NCBI GenBank assembly: GCA_015272395.1
Contig: JACYLQ010000005.1
Coordinates: 400,914 to 464,913, forward strand
From: Calothrix sp. C42_A2020_038
GTDB lineage: Bacteria; Cyanobacteriota; Cyanobacteriia; Cyanobacteriales; Nostocaceae
Direction of reading: 5' to 3'
DNA: 64,000 bases
Shown here: positions 37,843-46,792 of the stretch, piece after piece
Layout: each line of letters begins with the position of its first letter
Position numbering within the stretch: the stretch's first letter is position 1
Translations under genes and position numbers: made by a program
Notes under the pieces: generated by a model
The model's input: the letters and a program-made list of their open reading frames with translations, nothing else
Database searches by the model: none
Told to the model about the DNA's origin: nothing

Positions 37843-38244
37843 TCAGCCCATTAAAATCACTGTATCGATAACGTGAATCACACCATTATCAGCTTCAATG
37901 TCTGCTGCTAATACAGTAGCATTCTTGACTTCAAATCCATCATCACAGTTAATCTTGATTGTTGAACCTTCAACAGAGGTGACAGTTCCCAGTTTTGCTA
38001 AGTCAGTTTTTTTTAACTTACCAGGTACTACGTGATACTTAAGAATACGTGACAACTGCGGAATATTTTGTACTAAAGTCGTGATCGTACCTGGTGGTAA
38101 TTTTGCAAAGGCATCATCATTCGGTGCAAATACAGTAAATGGTCCCGGACTTTTCAGTGTTTCTACTAACCCAGCAGCTTGGACAGCTGTAACTAGAGTG
38201 GAAAATGAACCCGCACCAACAGCAATATCAACAATATCAGCCAT
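37843..38244 (-). CDS. Fasciclin (FAS1) domain protein
   Basis: The 133-residue single FAS1 domain starts [30 protein letters not shown]. It contains the H1 motif [18 protein letters not shown] and the H2 region [10 protein letters not shown], and ends [17 protein letters not shown]1 domains mediate adhesion or act as small scaffold proteins. There is no signal peptide in this form, like other short cyanobacterial FAS1 proteins whose function is not settled. Confidence 0.93.
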   Translation of the reverse strand: MADIVDIAVGAGSFSTLVTAVQAAGLVETLKSPGPFTVFAPNDDAFAKLPPGTITTLVQNIPQLSRILKYHVVPGKLKKTDLAKLGTVTSVEGSTIKINCDDGFEVKNATVLAADIEADNGVIHVIDTVILMG

Positions 38245-38677
38245 ATTTCACTAAGTATATATATGTCATAAATTGTAAACTATAGTAAATATTTTTTAAC
38301 TTATACTTATTTATGACATTGATTAATTAAAAGTATTATTAGTTAATCAAAAACAATTTTCACACAAGACAATAAAATTTTTCCTCCACTCGAAGCCAGC
38401 AGAGTAGCTTCCAAACTAAGGAGATTTACGTGAGGAAAATTGCCCGCGCGATATTCATCACAATCAAACCCTTGATATATAAAAGTTTGAAAAATAGGCG
38501 CCTTCCATTGCCGGAACATTAAGCTAACATCTCTTCTGTTGTGAAATTTCTTGTAGATTGGGCATCCTTGCCCGTTCCATTACGCAGGGTCGGTAAAGAT
38601 GCCTACCTAGCCCTCGCCAAAAATTGGATGGTAAGTATAATGGACATCAAATAGCACGTTTAATCTGGGTCAAAACA
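38245..38677. other. Gene-poor spacer; possible 30-residue ORF
   Basis: An AAGGAG about 6 bases before GTG 38430 opens a 30-codon frame ending at 38522 (product begins MRKIARAIFITIKPL, basic and hydrophobic). Nothing else supports it, so I leave it as a candidate small gene. A short hairpin (GGGCATCCTTGCCC) is at about 38558. The remainder is AT-rich. Confidence 0.3.
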
Positions 38678-39031
38678 ATGAAAGCTATAACTTTTGGCGC
38701 CTTAATAATCACGGCGACTATTGTCAGCTTCGGAACGTCGGCTCAAGCACAATCAGAAGCTTCCAGCTTATCTGGAACTTCGTTAGTAGGAATTGACAAT
38801 AGAAACGCACAAGATGATTTCACAAATTTTTTCGGTGTAGTTAATTCTGATGATGCTCAACCAAATACACTCCAAAATAATGCTGCTGCAACAATTGAAT
38901 TCAACCAAACTCTAACGCTTCCAGATACCCCTATTTATTTACAACCAGCTCAACAATCACTTGGTGGTACCGATGGAGTGCAAGTACAGGTTGATTTTAG
39001 AAACTTAGATCGACCAACACAAAATAGATAA
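38678..39031 (+). CDS. Small secreted protein, unknown function
   Basis: From ATG 38678 the product (117 residues) starts with a good signal peptide, MKAITFGALIITATIVSFGTSAQA, with a likely AQA cleavage. An upstream in-frame ATG at 38624 would bury the signal peptide behind 18 residues and is less likely. The mature part is acidic and Asn/Gln-rich (DDFTNFFGVVNSDDAQ, TIEFNQTLTLPDTPIYL) with no cysteine. It probably lies in the periplasm or outside. No family is recognised. Confidence 0.6.
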   Translation: MKAITFGALIITATIVSFGTSAQAQSEASSLSGTSLVGIDNRNAQDDFTNFFGVVNSDDAQPNTLQNNAAATIEFNQTLTLPDTPIYLQPAQQSLGGTDGVQVQVDFRNLDRPTQNR

Positions 39032-39240
39032 ATACGTAAAATATACACTTAAGACACTTAAGAATTTACCCTGAAATTTGCCATAACTCCTCCTGTAAAG
39101 AACACCACTTAACTTCAGAGGCAGGTGTCCTCTCTCTGAATTTTCTTTCGGAGAGCGGAACCCCTGTCTCTATAGGTCTGTATTTGTGTCAAGGTTTTTG
39201 TGAAACTGTACAAAGTCTGTACATTGTTATTTATAGTGCG

Positions 39241-39555
39241 CTATTTTTCGTAGCTAAAAATAATTTTCTGTTCTAATTGATTTTGCGCTGATTCTACTGG
39301 CCTATAAATATCACTTATACGTGTGATGAGACTGATGCCTAACAATATTAAAATTGCAAACACGCTGTATACGATTGGTTTATGCCTTACTTTTGATTCG
39401 TTGAGCGCTTCATAGGGATTGGGAGTAATTTCGTCTTTGATTAACGAAGTCCATTCAGTACCACCGTACCACCAAAAACTTGACAAATTGAGGTCGTTCA
39501 AGTAAGAAAAGTCTCTTTTGTATAAATTGTTTCGATTATTTCTTTGTTCTGACAT
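39241..39555 (-). CDS. Small single-pass membrane protein, unknown function
   Basis: The start at 39555 (MSEQRNNRNNLYKRDF) is preceded by AAGGAG at the right distance; the ATG 21 bases upstream would put the ribosome site inside the gene. The 104-residue product has a polar N-terminal half with FWWYGGTEW, one hydrophobic helix (IVYSVFAILILLGISLI) and a short charged tail. No family is recognised. Confidence 0.55.
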   Translation of the reverse strand: MSEQRNNRNNLYKRDFSYLNDLNLSSFWWYGGTEWTSLIKDEITPNPYEALNESKVRHKPIVYSVFAILILLGISLITRISDIYRPVESAQNQLEQKIIFSYEK

Positions 39556-39837
39556 TTTTTTTCTCCTTATGTTCATAACTAGTGAATTTATTTAGACCAA
39601 AAAATTAAGTAAAACTTATAAAATTAATAAATGACAAAAAGACAAAGTTATGCAGTATTTAAAGTTTTAAAAAGATAATCTTTACAAAATTTTACGTTGA
39701 CTATAAACATTTATACATTGCGAAGAAAAAACAAAATAATAGATTTTTGTATTTGATGAATTGATAAATGTCTATAACTATTTATTTGGTAACATTTTGC
39801 AGTAAAATTATACCTTCAGATAGAGGAGGGTTAAAAG

Positions 39838-41184
39838 ATGACTCGTGTCATCATCGTGCGCCACGGTCAAAGTATATATAACACCGAAAAGCGAATTCAA
39901 GGACGTTCCGATACGTCCCAGCTAACACAACATGGTCGTGATCAAGCAATTAAGTTAGGTAAAGCCCTCAGTAATATATCATTTAGCGCTCTGTACTCAA
40001 GCCCTTTGCAACGAGCAAAGCTGACAGCAGAGATTGTATATAACGAACTGAGCTTAAATAAATCTGTAATAATTCAAACTAGTAATCATCTGACGGAGGT
40101 TGACCTGCCTTTATGGGTAGGAATGACCACTACCGAGGTGAGGGAAAAATTTCCAGATGACTATGCAACTTGGCATCAATCACCTGACAAGTTTATGATG
40201 CTTGTTCCGTCACCAGACAGGACGCGCGAACATTTTCCGATTTTGTCTTTATATGAACAAGCGAAACAATTCTGGGAAGAAATTTTACAGCGTCATCAGG
40301 GTGAAACCATACTTATTGTTGGACATAACGGTATCAACCGCGCGCTAATTAGTACAGCTTTAGGGATTCCTCCAGCAAGGTATCACTCGCTTCAACAATC
40401 AAACTGCGGAATTAGCGTTTTGAATTTTTCTGGTGGTTTGGAAGATAATGTTCAACTCGAATCGATGAATCAAACACAGCATCTGGGTGAAACCATACCT
40501 TCAACACGTCCAGGGCATCAGGGTATACGGTTGCTGCTTGTACGTCATGGTGAAACGGAGTGGAATCGACAAGGTAAATTTCAAGGTCAAATCGATGTAC
40601 CCCTAAATGATAACGGAAGATTACAAGCGAAAAAAGCTAGCGAGTTTATCAAAGATATAGCTATAGATTTTGCCGTGTCGAGTCCAATGGCACGTCCGAA
40701 AGAAACAGCAGAGATTATTTTAGGCGCCCACCCAAATATTGAGTTAAAATATTACGACGGACTACGTGAAATTAGTCACGGACTCTGGGAAGGTAAATTT
40801 GAAAAAGAAATAGAGCAAGAATATCCAGGAGAGCTGCAACGATGGCGTACTATACCCGCTAAAGTTCAAATGCCAGAAGGCGAGAACTTACAACAAGTTT
40901 GGGAGCGAAGCACTGCCGCATGGCAATCAATTATACAAACAGCCATGAATGAGCAGCGTCAAATTGGTTTAATCGTTGCTCATGACGCAACAAATAAGAC
41001 CCTGCTTTGTCATATTCTAGGATTATCATTGGAAAACTTCTGGAATTTCCGTCAGGGCAATGGTGCTGTTAGCGTTATTGATTATCCCTCCGGCTTGAAT
41101 GGACTTCCAGTTTTACAAGCGATGAACATAACCACACATTTAAGTAGTGGTGTACTCGATAAAACCGCAGCTGGTGCTTTGTAA
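39838..41184 (+). CDS. Tandem histidine phosphatase (phosphoglycerate mutase-like) protein
   Basis: The 448-residue product has two histidine-phosphatase domains in a row. Domain 1 begins VIIVRHGQSIYNTEKRIQGR (His near 9) with its second histidine in LIVGHNGINRAL. Domain 2 begins LLLVRHGETEWNRQGKFQGQ (about residue 235) with LIVAHDATNKTLL. Both phospho-His sites and the RHG arginines are intact. The double-domain form is conserved in cyanobacteria and may act on small phosphoesters. Calling it a glycolytic mutase would be over-reading. A GAGGAGG site lies just before the ATG. Confidence 0.92.
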   Translation: MTRVIIVRHGQSIYNTEKRIQGRSDTSQLTQHGRDQAIKLGKALSNISFSALYSSPLQRAKLTAEIVYNELSLNKSVIIQTSNHLTEVDLPLWVGMTTTEVREKFPDDYATWHQSPDKFMMLVPSPDRTREHFPILSLYEQAKQFWEEILQRHQGETILIVGHNGINRALISTALGIPPARYHSLQQSNCGISVLNFSGGLEDNVQLESMNQTQHLGETIPSTRPGHQGIRLLLVRHGETEWNRQGKFQGQIDVPLNDNGRLQAKKASEFIKDIAIDFAVSSPMARPKETAEIILGAHPNIELKYYDGLREISHGLWEGKFEKEIEQEYPGELQRWRTIPAKVQMPEGENLQQVWERSTAAWQSIIQTAMNEQRQIGLIVAHDATNKTLLCHILGLSLENFWNFRQGNGAVSVIDYPSGLNGLPVLQAMNITTHLSSGVLDKTAAGAL

Positions 41185-41185
41185 G

Positions 41186-41272
41186 TTAGGAGTTAAAAGT
41201 TAGGAGTTGGGAGTTAGACTCATAACTCATAACTCCTAACTGATAACTCATAACTCATAACTCCTAACTCTA
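41186..41272. repeat. STRR-like repeats between two genes
   Basis: Tandem and interleaved 7-mers of TTAGGAGT, CTCATAA and CTCCTAA type, matching those at 35338-35413. They fill the whole 94-base gap between the phosphatase and the dihydroorotase homologue, so the two genes may be cotranscribed through them. Confidence 0.75.
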
Positions 41273-41278
41273 TTTTTT

Positions 41279-42550
41279 ATGGCTGAACTACTACAACAAG
41301 TAAGGGTTATCGACCCGGTTTCAGAAACCGACCAATTAGCAGATGTGCTAATTCAAAACGGCGAAATAGTAAACGTTGCAGCCAATATTTCAGAATGGGC
41401 GCCTGATACACAAATTCGTAATTGTCAGGGATTAATTCTAGGAACAGGATTAATTGATTTATATAGCCATTCTGGTGAACCAGGGTTTGAAGAACGTGAA
41501 ACCTTAAGTTCATTATTACAAGCCGCAGCGCATGGTGGTTTTACGCGCGTTTGCATTTTACCAGATACAACCCCAGCAGTAGACAATCCTGCCTTAGTAG
41601 TACAACTACAAAAAATAGCAGCTTCGATTCCTTATTCCCAATTTCCTCTTCCTCATCTCAACATTTGGGGCGCCATTACTCAAGATGTCGCAGGGCAGCA
41701 AATTACCGAACTAACAGATTTAGCTGTCTCAGGAATAGTTGGTTTTGGCGATGGCAAACCCATAGATAATTTGGGGATAGTTAGACGTGTGCTGGAATAT
41801 CTTCAACCATTAAATAAACCCACAGCTTTTTGGGCATGTAACAACCAACTACGTGCAAATGGTGTCATCCGCGAAGGCGCCGATGCAATTAGAATTGGAT
41901 TACCTCTTATTCCTGAAAGTGCAGAAACATCCGCAATCGCTGCATTATTAGAATTGGTCGCAGCAACAGCCACACCAGTTCACTTGATGCGTGTTTCTAC
42001 GGCTCGCAGTGTAGAATTAATTGCATCTGCTAAATCAAAAGGTTTACCAGTAACAGCCAGTACAACGTGGATGCATTTATTACTCGATACTGTTGCACTC
42101 AAAAGCTATAATCCGAGTTTACGTCTTGAACCACCTTTAGGTAATCCCAGCGATAAGATGGCATTGCGAAAAGGTGTGCAAGCAGGAATTATCGACGCAA
42201 TAGCAGTTGACCATACAGCTTATACATATGAAGAGAAAACTGTCGCTTTTGCAGATGCACCACCTGGAGCGATAGGTTATGAATTCGCATTACCCTTACT
42301 GTGGCAAAATTTAGTGGAAACAGGTGAATTCACTGCTTTACAATTATGGCGCGCGCTTAGTACTAATCCTGCAAAATGCTTACAGCAACAACCTAGCACA
42401 ATTGCAACAAATCAACCTTGTGAATTAGTCCTATTTAACCCTCAAGAAACTTGGACAGTTAAGCAAATAAATTTACATACACTGTCCGCAAATACACCTT
42501 GGTTTGGTCAACAGTTGAAAGGTAGAATTGTACAAACTTGGCTACTTTAG
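41279..42550 (+). CDS. Dihydroorotase homologue, probably non-catalytic
   Basis: The 423-residue amidohydrolase-fold protein is clearly related to dihydroorotase. The metal ligands are mostly gone. The DxHxHLREPG motif reads DLYSHSGEPG (first His to Tyr, Arg to Gly). HCED is replaced by ACNN. HVST reads RVST. TDHAPH reads VDHTAY, keeping the Asp. Cyanobacteria often carry such a copy. In related bacteria an inactive dihydroorotase acts as a structural partner of aspartate transcarbamoylase, which is my best guess here. The N-terminus is normal with a start at 41279. Confidence 0.85.
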   Translation: MAELLQQVRVIDPVSETDQLADVLIQNGEIVNVAANISEWAPDTQIRNCQGLILGTGLIDLYSHSGEPGFEERETLSSLLQAAAHGGFTRVCILPDTTPAVDNPALVVQLQKIAASIPYSQFPLPHLNIWGAITQDVAGQQITELTDLAVSGIVGFGDGKPIDNLGIVRRVLEYLQPLNKPTAFWACNNQLRANGVIREGADAIRIGLPLIPESAETSAIAALLELVAATATPVHLMRVSTARSVELIASAKSKGLPVTASTTWMHLLLDTVALKSYNPSLRLEPPLGNPSDKMALRKGVQAGIIDAIAVDHTAYTYEEKTVAFADAPPGAIGYEFALPLLWQNLVETGEFTALQLWRALSTNPAKCLQQQPSTIATNQPCELVLFNPQETWTVKQINLHTLSANTPWFGQQLKGRIVQTWLL

Positions 42551-42564
42551 CTAATATTGGTTGT

Positions 42565-42640
42565 GTTGTGGAACAAGCATTCCTGCCTGTTCCACAAGAT
42601 ATTATTTATAACAACAAAACCTATGACATGAACCACTAGA
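42565..42640. repeat. Dispersed repeat, family D, copy 3
   Basis: GGAACAAGCATTCCTGCCTGTTCC hairpin, then ACAAGATATTATTTATAA and CTATGACATGAACCACTAG. Shared with 30515-30617 and 27250-27357, and lies between converging genes. Confidence 0.55.
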
Positions 42641-42661
42641 TTTTGTTTGTAACCAACACTA

Positions 42662-43594
42662 TTATTTTTTTCTCAGCAGAGCTTCCTGAATAGTAGAAAC
42701 CTTCACTGCAAAGTTTGCAATATCTTGACCAGTGCGAAGATTTTTAGCTTCAGCATTATTCAACGCGACAATATAAGGGTCGCCATTTATAACACCGATA
42801 ATGGCGCCACCGGAAGAACCACCAGCAGTAGAGCAATCATGAAGTAAAAAGCCAGCTTTTTCATCAATAATACTGCACCCAGCTTCATAAGAAGCTGTCC
42901 AGCCTTGCCCAGCAGTGAAATATCTTTTATACTTATCAGTAGGAAAATCCTTGGAATAACCAACAAAAAAGAAAGCTTTGCTATTTTTTGTGAGTGTTTC
43001 AGTTGGTATCGCTTTCCATCCTAAATGACCATACTTACGACCTAGAGGCTGATTAATTTTCATGATTGCCCAGTCGTTAGGATTTATAGTATTACCGTCT
43101 TTAAAATCTGTACCGTAAATGACTTGCTCAACTTCGGCTATGTCCTCATATCTTTTATCAATCACATTTGGCATAAATTGAATTCGCTTGCTGAACTCAC
43201 CAGTCTCAGGGTCAATTACACAGTGAGCATTAGTTAAAACTAAATTATCACTAATCAAACTACCTGTACAATGGTAACTCTTTGCATCAGCGGTAGTTCC
43301 TTGAACTCGACCAATTGCCGACCAAGGATATCTGCGGCTTAACATCGGGATACGATTATCTATACCTGTAGGGATACCTCTAGTACCACCTTCGTTAGGT
43401 TTTGCCGAACGTCCTAAATTTGGCGGTGTAAAAGGTTTTCCATCACCTTCTAAGCGAATTTGACTCGCTTGATCTGAACTAATAAATTTTGGTGTAATAC
43501 CGTCTTTTGTTTGTGCTTGTACTGAGATTCCCGTTGCTACACTCAGAATTGTACTTAAAAAGAAAGCGGTATATCTCTTATTAATTCTCATCAT
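42662..43594 (-). CDS. Secreted trypsin-like serine protease
   Basis: The 310-residue product has a signal peptide (MMRINKRYTAFFLSTILSVATGISVQAQ, cleavage after QAQ). The catalytic triad of the chymotrypsin fold is visible: His in VLTNAHCVID, Asp in NDWAIMKI, Ser in CSTAGGSSGGAII. Cys residues around the His and Ser loops could form disulfides in the periplasm. It is most like glutamyl-endopeptidase-type or V8-like secreted proteases; specificity cannot be judged. The stretch upstream (43595-43788) separates it from the isomerase gene and shows no strong signal. Confidence 0.88.
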   Translation of the reverse strand: MMRINKRYTAFFLSTILSVATGISVQAQTKDGITPKFISSDQASQIRLEGDGKPFTPPNLGRSAKPNEGGTRGIPTGIDNRIPMLSRRYPWSAIGRVQGTTADAKSYHCTGSLISDNLVLTNAHCVIDPETGEFSKRIQFMPNVIDKRYEDIAEVEQVIYGTDFKDGNTINPNDWAIMKINQPLGRKYGHLGWKAIPTETLTKNSKAFFFVGYSKDFPTDKYKRYFTAGQGWTASYEAGCSIIDEKAGFLLHDCSTAGGSSGGAIIGVINGDPYIVALNNAEAKNLRTGQDIANFAVKVSTIQEALLRKK

Positions 43595-43788
43595 CTGTTC
43601 CCAAATTAAATCAGATATAAACTAGTCGAAATTTGATACTTAACTACATGTATTTCTGGCGCCGAATTACTTATGCAAATCAAGTTATATTCTACGCACT
43701 AAACTAAAACAAGCTTTGTCCAGTTAAGTCGAGATTTAGGTAGTTTTGGGTAAGTTTTACAGAGCGGATTCCCTAGCTTAAATCCTAA

Positions 43789-44541
43789 TTAAGACTCATT
43801 ACTCATAACTGCTTTGACTTGATTTTGTAGCCAATTCTCAAACAACTCGTTAAGTAAACGTTGTTGTGTTGGTTCGTCTAATTTTGCAGGAATCAATTTT
43901 TCGAGTCGAAGTATGATAAACCATTCTCCCAAACGAGTTGGTGGTAAAAGTTGTCCAGGTTGGCTAGTTGCGAGTAAGTTTGCTAAGGCTGGATGTGGTG
44001 TTGCCAGTTCCACAGGTCCCAGCAAACCACCTGTTTCAGCTTCGGCGCCTTGCGAATACTTACTTGCAAGTTCTTGAAATGTTTGTTCACCTTCCTGGAT
44101 ACGAAAATATAATTCTTGAGCAATGCCAATATCGTTAATACGAAGCAATGAATAAACTACCCGGTCTAACTTTGGTTTTCGCTGAATGAAATATGATTCA
44201 AGCTTACTACCCCAGGTTGCTCGCTTAAATTTTTCGAGTTTGGTTCCTCTCGTAACTCCATACTCTAATTGTTGACGGCTTATCTTGCGCGCGTTTAGCC
44301 AAGCTTCTAGATCCGCATCCGAATTTAACTGTTGGTCTTGATAAAATTGCTTATATATGGCAAAAATTTCATCTTGGCTAAGTTCGATAGATGAAATCCC
44401 ACAATCTATTACAACTTCACGCACCAGTTGTGACATCATTCCATATTGCTTGAGTAGGGGAATTACTTCATCCCCAGATAACTTTCTGAAGCGTTCTGCC
44501 GCTTCTTGCCAAATCTCATCGATTTCTACAACTGGTGTCAT
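43789..44541 (-). CDS. PpiC/SurA-like peptidyl-prolyl isomerase
   Basis: The 250-residue product has an N-terminal helical chaperone-like part (SurA N type, YGVTRGTKLEKFKRATW) and a C-terminal parvulin domain with FQELASKYSQGAEAETGGLLGPVEL and GEWFIILRLEK. There is no signal peptide, so it acts in the cytosol. Parvulins of this type in cyanobacteria are frequently found with peptide exporters, but none is near here. Confidence 0.85.
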   Translation of the reverse strand: MTPVVEIDEIWQEAAERFRKLSGDEVIPLLKQYGMMSQLVREVVIDCGISSIELSQDEIFAIYKQFYQDQQLNSDADLEAWLNARKISRQQLEYGVTRGTKLEKFKRATWGSKLESYFIQRKPKLDRVVYSLLRINDIGIAQELYFRIQEGEQTFQELASKYSQGAEAETGGLLGPVELATPHPALANLLATSQPGQLLPPTRLGEWFIILRLEKLIPAKLDEPTQQRLLNELFENWLQNQVKAVMSNES

Positions 44542-45127
44542 AACCTAATCACTTCTTGCGCTAGCAATAATAAGATTAACATTTTTCTCTAAGTAATAAA
44601 TGTTATTTATATAACTAAGTATAAATGTGAACCATTGGTTCACATTGTAGAATGATTTTACGACTGTAAGACTTTATTCCAAATAACCATCTGGACTTTG
44701 CTGTTCTATCGCTTCAGTAATATTAACCCATTTAGGGTGGGTGCCTCTATTATTTAGCTTTAAGGGCGGAAACATTTATCTACTCCAAGTTGAGTTCTAG
44801 TTGTGTGAATTTCATGGGGGTACAACCGGGATAAGTGCATTCAGGGGAGAGGTTTTAAACATGTCGTGAAAAGTCAGATGTGTCATCATACTCCTAAATC
44901 TTGATTAATCACTAATTAATCATAAATTTTTTACAGCATCATTCCATGATGATTCGTATTACTAATATTCAGTACCATAATGACTAAATCGAGGTGATAC
45001 AAAACTTTAAACCCAGTTTTGAATATGTTTATTTAATAAAGTTTGATTGTCTTAATTTTTAATAGACTAAATTCAATGTTGATATAATGTATACTTAATG
45101 ACATTTAAGTGACAGTGTTACAAGTAT
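44542..45127. other. Gene-free spacer upstream of the sigma-like gene
   Basis: Contains the remnant at 44674-44763 and a partial family A element (right end, about 44845-44890, GAGAGGTTTTAAACATGTCG...). The last 200 bases are AT-rich, with GTTGATATAATGTATACTTAATG just upstream of the sigma-like gene, a plausible -10 region (TATAAT at 45082-45087). Confidence 0.45.
44674..44763 (-). pseudogene. Remnant similar to the 3' end of the gene at 51333-51902
   Basis: Read on the minus strand, the frame NRGTHPKWVNITEAIE ends at a TAA (44674-44676). It parallels NIRGARSEWVGIVE at the end of the methyltransferase partner gene (about 51336-51386). At DNA level AAAGCTAA, AGAGGC, TGGGTT and TGAAG correspond in order, and the flanking sequence GTAGAATGATTTTACGA (44647) also recurs at 51160. 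An upstream frame break makes it non-functional. It suggests a lost second copy or an excised duplicate. Confidence 0.4.
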
Positions 45128-45799
45128 ATGGACGAACTCAACTTGCAACTGAGATTGCTGATTCAAGAGGTTTGTAGTTATGCACCAGCTAGCCGACAAT
45201 ATCGCCAAGCAGTTAATAATATGTTGCGAGTAATCCTTAGATCGGGTCGAATTTGGAGACCAAGAGCAGGAGATGTGTACGAAGAGATTTGCTATGAGGA
45301 AGCCCTTCATAAAACTATGTTCAATTTAACTCAAACAGTGTGCGAAAAATATGACCCGAGTCGAGGTTCGTTTTTGGCTTGGTTTAATACTTGTTTGCAC
45401 AACCAATATCGGGATGAAATTCGTGCTGTTCAACGTGATCGTTCGCGGAGAAAATCGTCATGGCAGGGTGATGAGGATGAATTCGATCCTTTAGAGCATG
45501 TGGCAGCACCAATTGACGGGAATTTGTTGCTGGAAACCTGGAAAGCTTTTGTGTGCTGGATTCGTAATGACCCCGATGGTATTCTGCAAAATTGTCACAT
45601 TGGTAGTAATAAAAAGGCAAACTGTCAATTAATGGCTCATTTAAGGTTGCTGGAAGGAAAAGAATGGCAGGAAATCGCCAGGGAGGTCGGTTCATCGCGC
45701 GGTGCGATCACATCTCACTGGTGTCGCAAATGTGAATTTTTGATGCGAGAGTGGTTGGAGGTAAATCAGAGACTTTTTGGAGAAGTTAATTATGAGTGA
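45128..45799 (+). CDS. Sigma-70-like / ECF-type transcription factor
   Basis: The 223-residue product has the layout of a small sigma factor. A region-2-like part has KYDPSRGSFLAWFNTCLHNQYRDEIRAVQRDRSRR. A C-terminal helix-turn-helix like region 4 reads LEGKEWQEIAREVGSSRGAITSHWCRKCEF. The first 60 residues are helical and specific to this group. Its stop codon overlaps the start of the DUF1822 gene by 8 bases, so the two are translationally coupled. It may direct transcription of its own operon (DUF1822, CHAT, CPBP). No separate anti-sigma factor is recognised. Confidence 0.75.
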   Translation: MDELNLQLRLLIQEVCSYAPASRQYRQAVNNMLRVILRSGRIWRPRAGDVYEEICYEEALHKTMFNLTQTVCEKYDPSRGSFLAWFNTCLHNQYRDEIRAVQRDRSRRKSSWQGDEDEFDPLEHVAAPIDGNLLLETWKAFVCWIRNDPDGILQNCHIGSNKKANCQLMAHLRLLEGKEWQEIAREVGSSRGAITSHWCRKCEFLMREWLEVNQRLFGEVNYE

Positions 45800-46754
45800 T
45801 CAGCTAAATCGGGCGCCGGAACTTGCTATTTCTTTACCGATACCCGGATCTTTTCGCCAACAAGCCAAAGCCTATGCATTACAGTATTTTATTCCAGATG
45901 TGCGAAAACGGGTTTATTTGCAGACGTTAGGTTTATTAGCTGTTAATGGGTATTTACATTTATTGGGGTTCCCAACGAATTTAAGCGCACCAGAACGATG
46001 GAATGCAGCTTATCGGGTATGGAGCGAAGTCAACGAATTAGAATTACCTGGTTATGGTTATTTGCAGTGTTGCGCAATTACACCTGGACAGGAAACAGCA
46101 ATACTTACATCGGAATGCAGTCTGAGTCAAGTAAATTCGTGTATAAATAAAAGTGATTGTATTGGCTATGTGTTTGTAGAAATCGCCAACGGTGAAAAAA
46201 CAGCTACATTGATTGGTTTTTTACCGTTTAGTGGCGCCGATGCTAATTTAGAAATTGATACTGAAATTGCGATTGCAAATCTTCAACCCATTGATGATTT
46301 GATTGATGATTTGAGTGGACGAGAAGCATCTACGGCTGTTAATACAAATCAGTTTGATGATTTGACCCGAGAATTTACAAAAACAAAAATTACCTATTTA
46401 AGAAATTGGTTGAATCATATTTATGAAGGGGAATGGCAACCTTCATTTCGTGATTTAAATACAACTACTTGTAAAAAAAAGTTACAATTAGCCGGAAGAA
46501 CCTTGACAATTCAACTTTCGGTGGCTGCGGGTTCAGATAGGTTAACTTTAGTTCAAGTCATTGTTCAAGCTGAAAATACCACTCTTCCCCAAGGATTACA
46601 AGTGAGTGTGCCCGATGAGTCAGAAATTTATACCGAAACCGTTAATGGGGTGGCAGATATGATTTCAATTCCTCTGGAGTTATCTGCCGATGAAGAATTT
46701 TGGGTGGAGTTACGTTTTCAAGAACAAGCGATTCGAGAGTATTTTATTGCCTGA
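45792..46754 (+). CDS. DUF1822 family protein
   Basis: Start ATG 45792 lies within the last codons of the sigma-like gene (stop TGA 45797-45799). The 320-residue product fits DUF1822, a cyanobacterial family of unknown function: YLQTLGLLAVNGYLHLLGFPTNL near the N-terminus and IGYVFVEIANGEKTATLIGFLP at about 135-155. It has no membrane segment. From my general knowledge, members are often encoded next to sigma-like factors and CHAT proteases. I infer that it works with the sigma factor as sensor or inhibitor; nothing in the sequence proves it. Confidence 0.8.
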   Translation: MSDQLNRAPELAISLPIPGSFRQQAKAYALQYFIPDVRKRVYLQTLGLLAVNGYLHLLGFPTNLSAPERWNAAYRVWSEVNELELPGYGYLQCCAITPGQETAILTSECSLSQVNSCINKSDCIGYVFVEIANGEKTATLIGFLPFSGADANLEIDTEIAIANLQPIDDLIDDLSGREASTAVNTNQFDDLTREFTKTKITYLRNWLNHIYEGEWQPSFRDLNTTTCKKKLQLAGRTLTIQLSVAAGSDRLTLVQVIVQAENTTLPQGLQVSVPDESEIYTETVNGVADMISIPLELSADEEFWVELRFQEQAIREYFIA

Positions 46755-46792
46755 AATTCTTGCTGAAAATTAGGTTGAGAAATTAGATTGTA

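Noticed and set aside
38430..38522. 30-codon small gene with a good AAGGAG site
   Set aside because: Only the ribosome site supports it; no conservation can be judged, so it is mentioned but not called as a gene.
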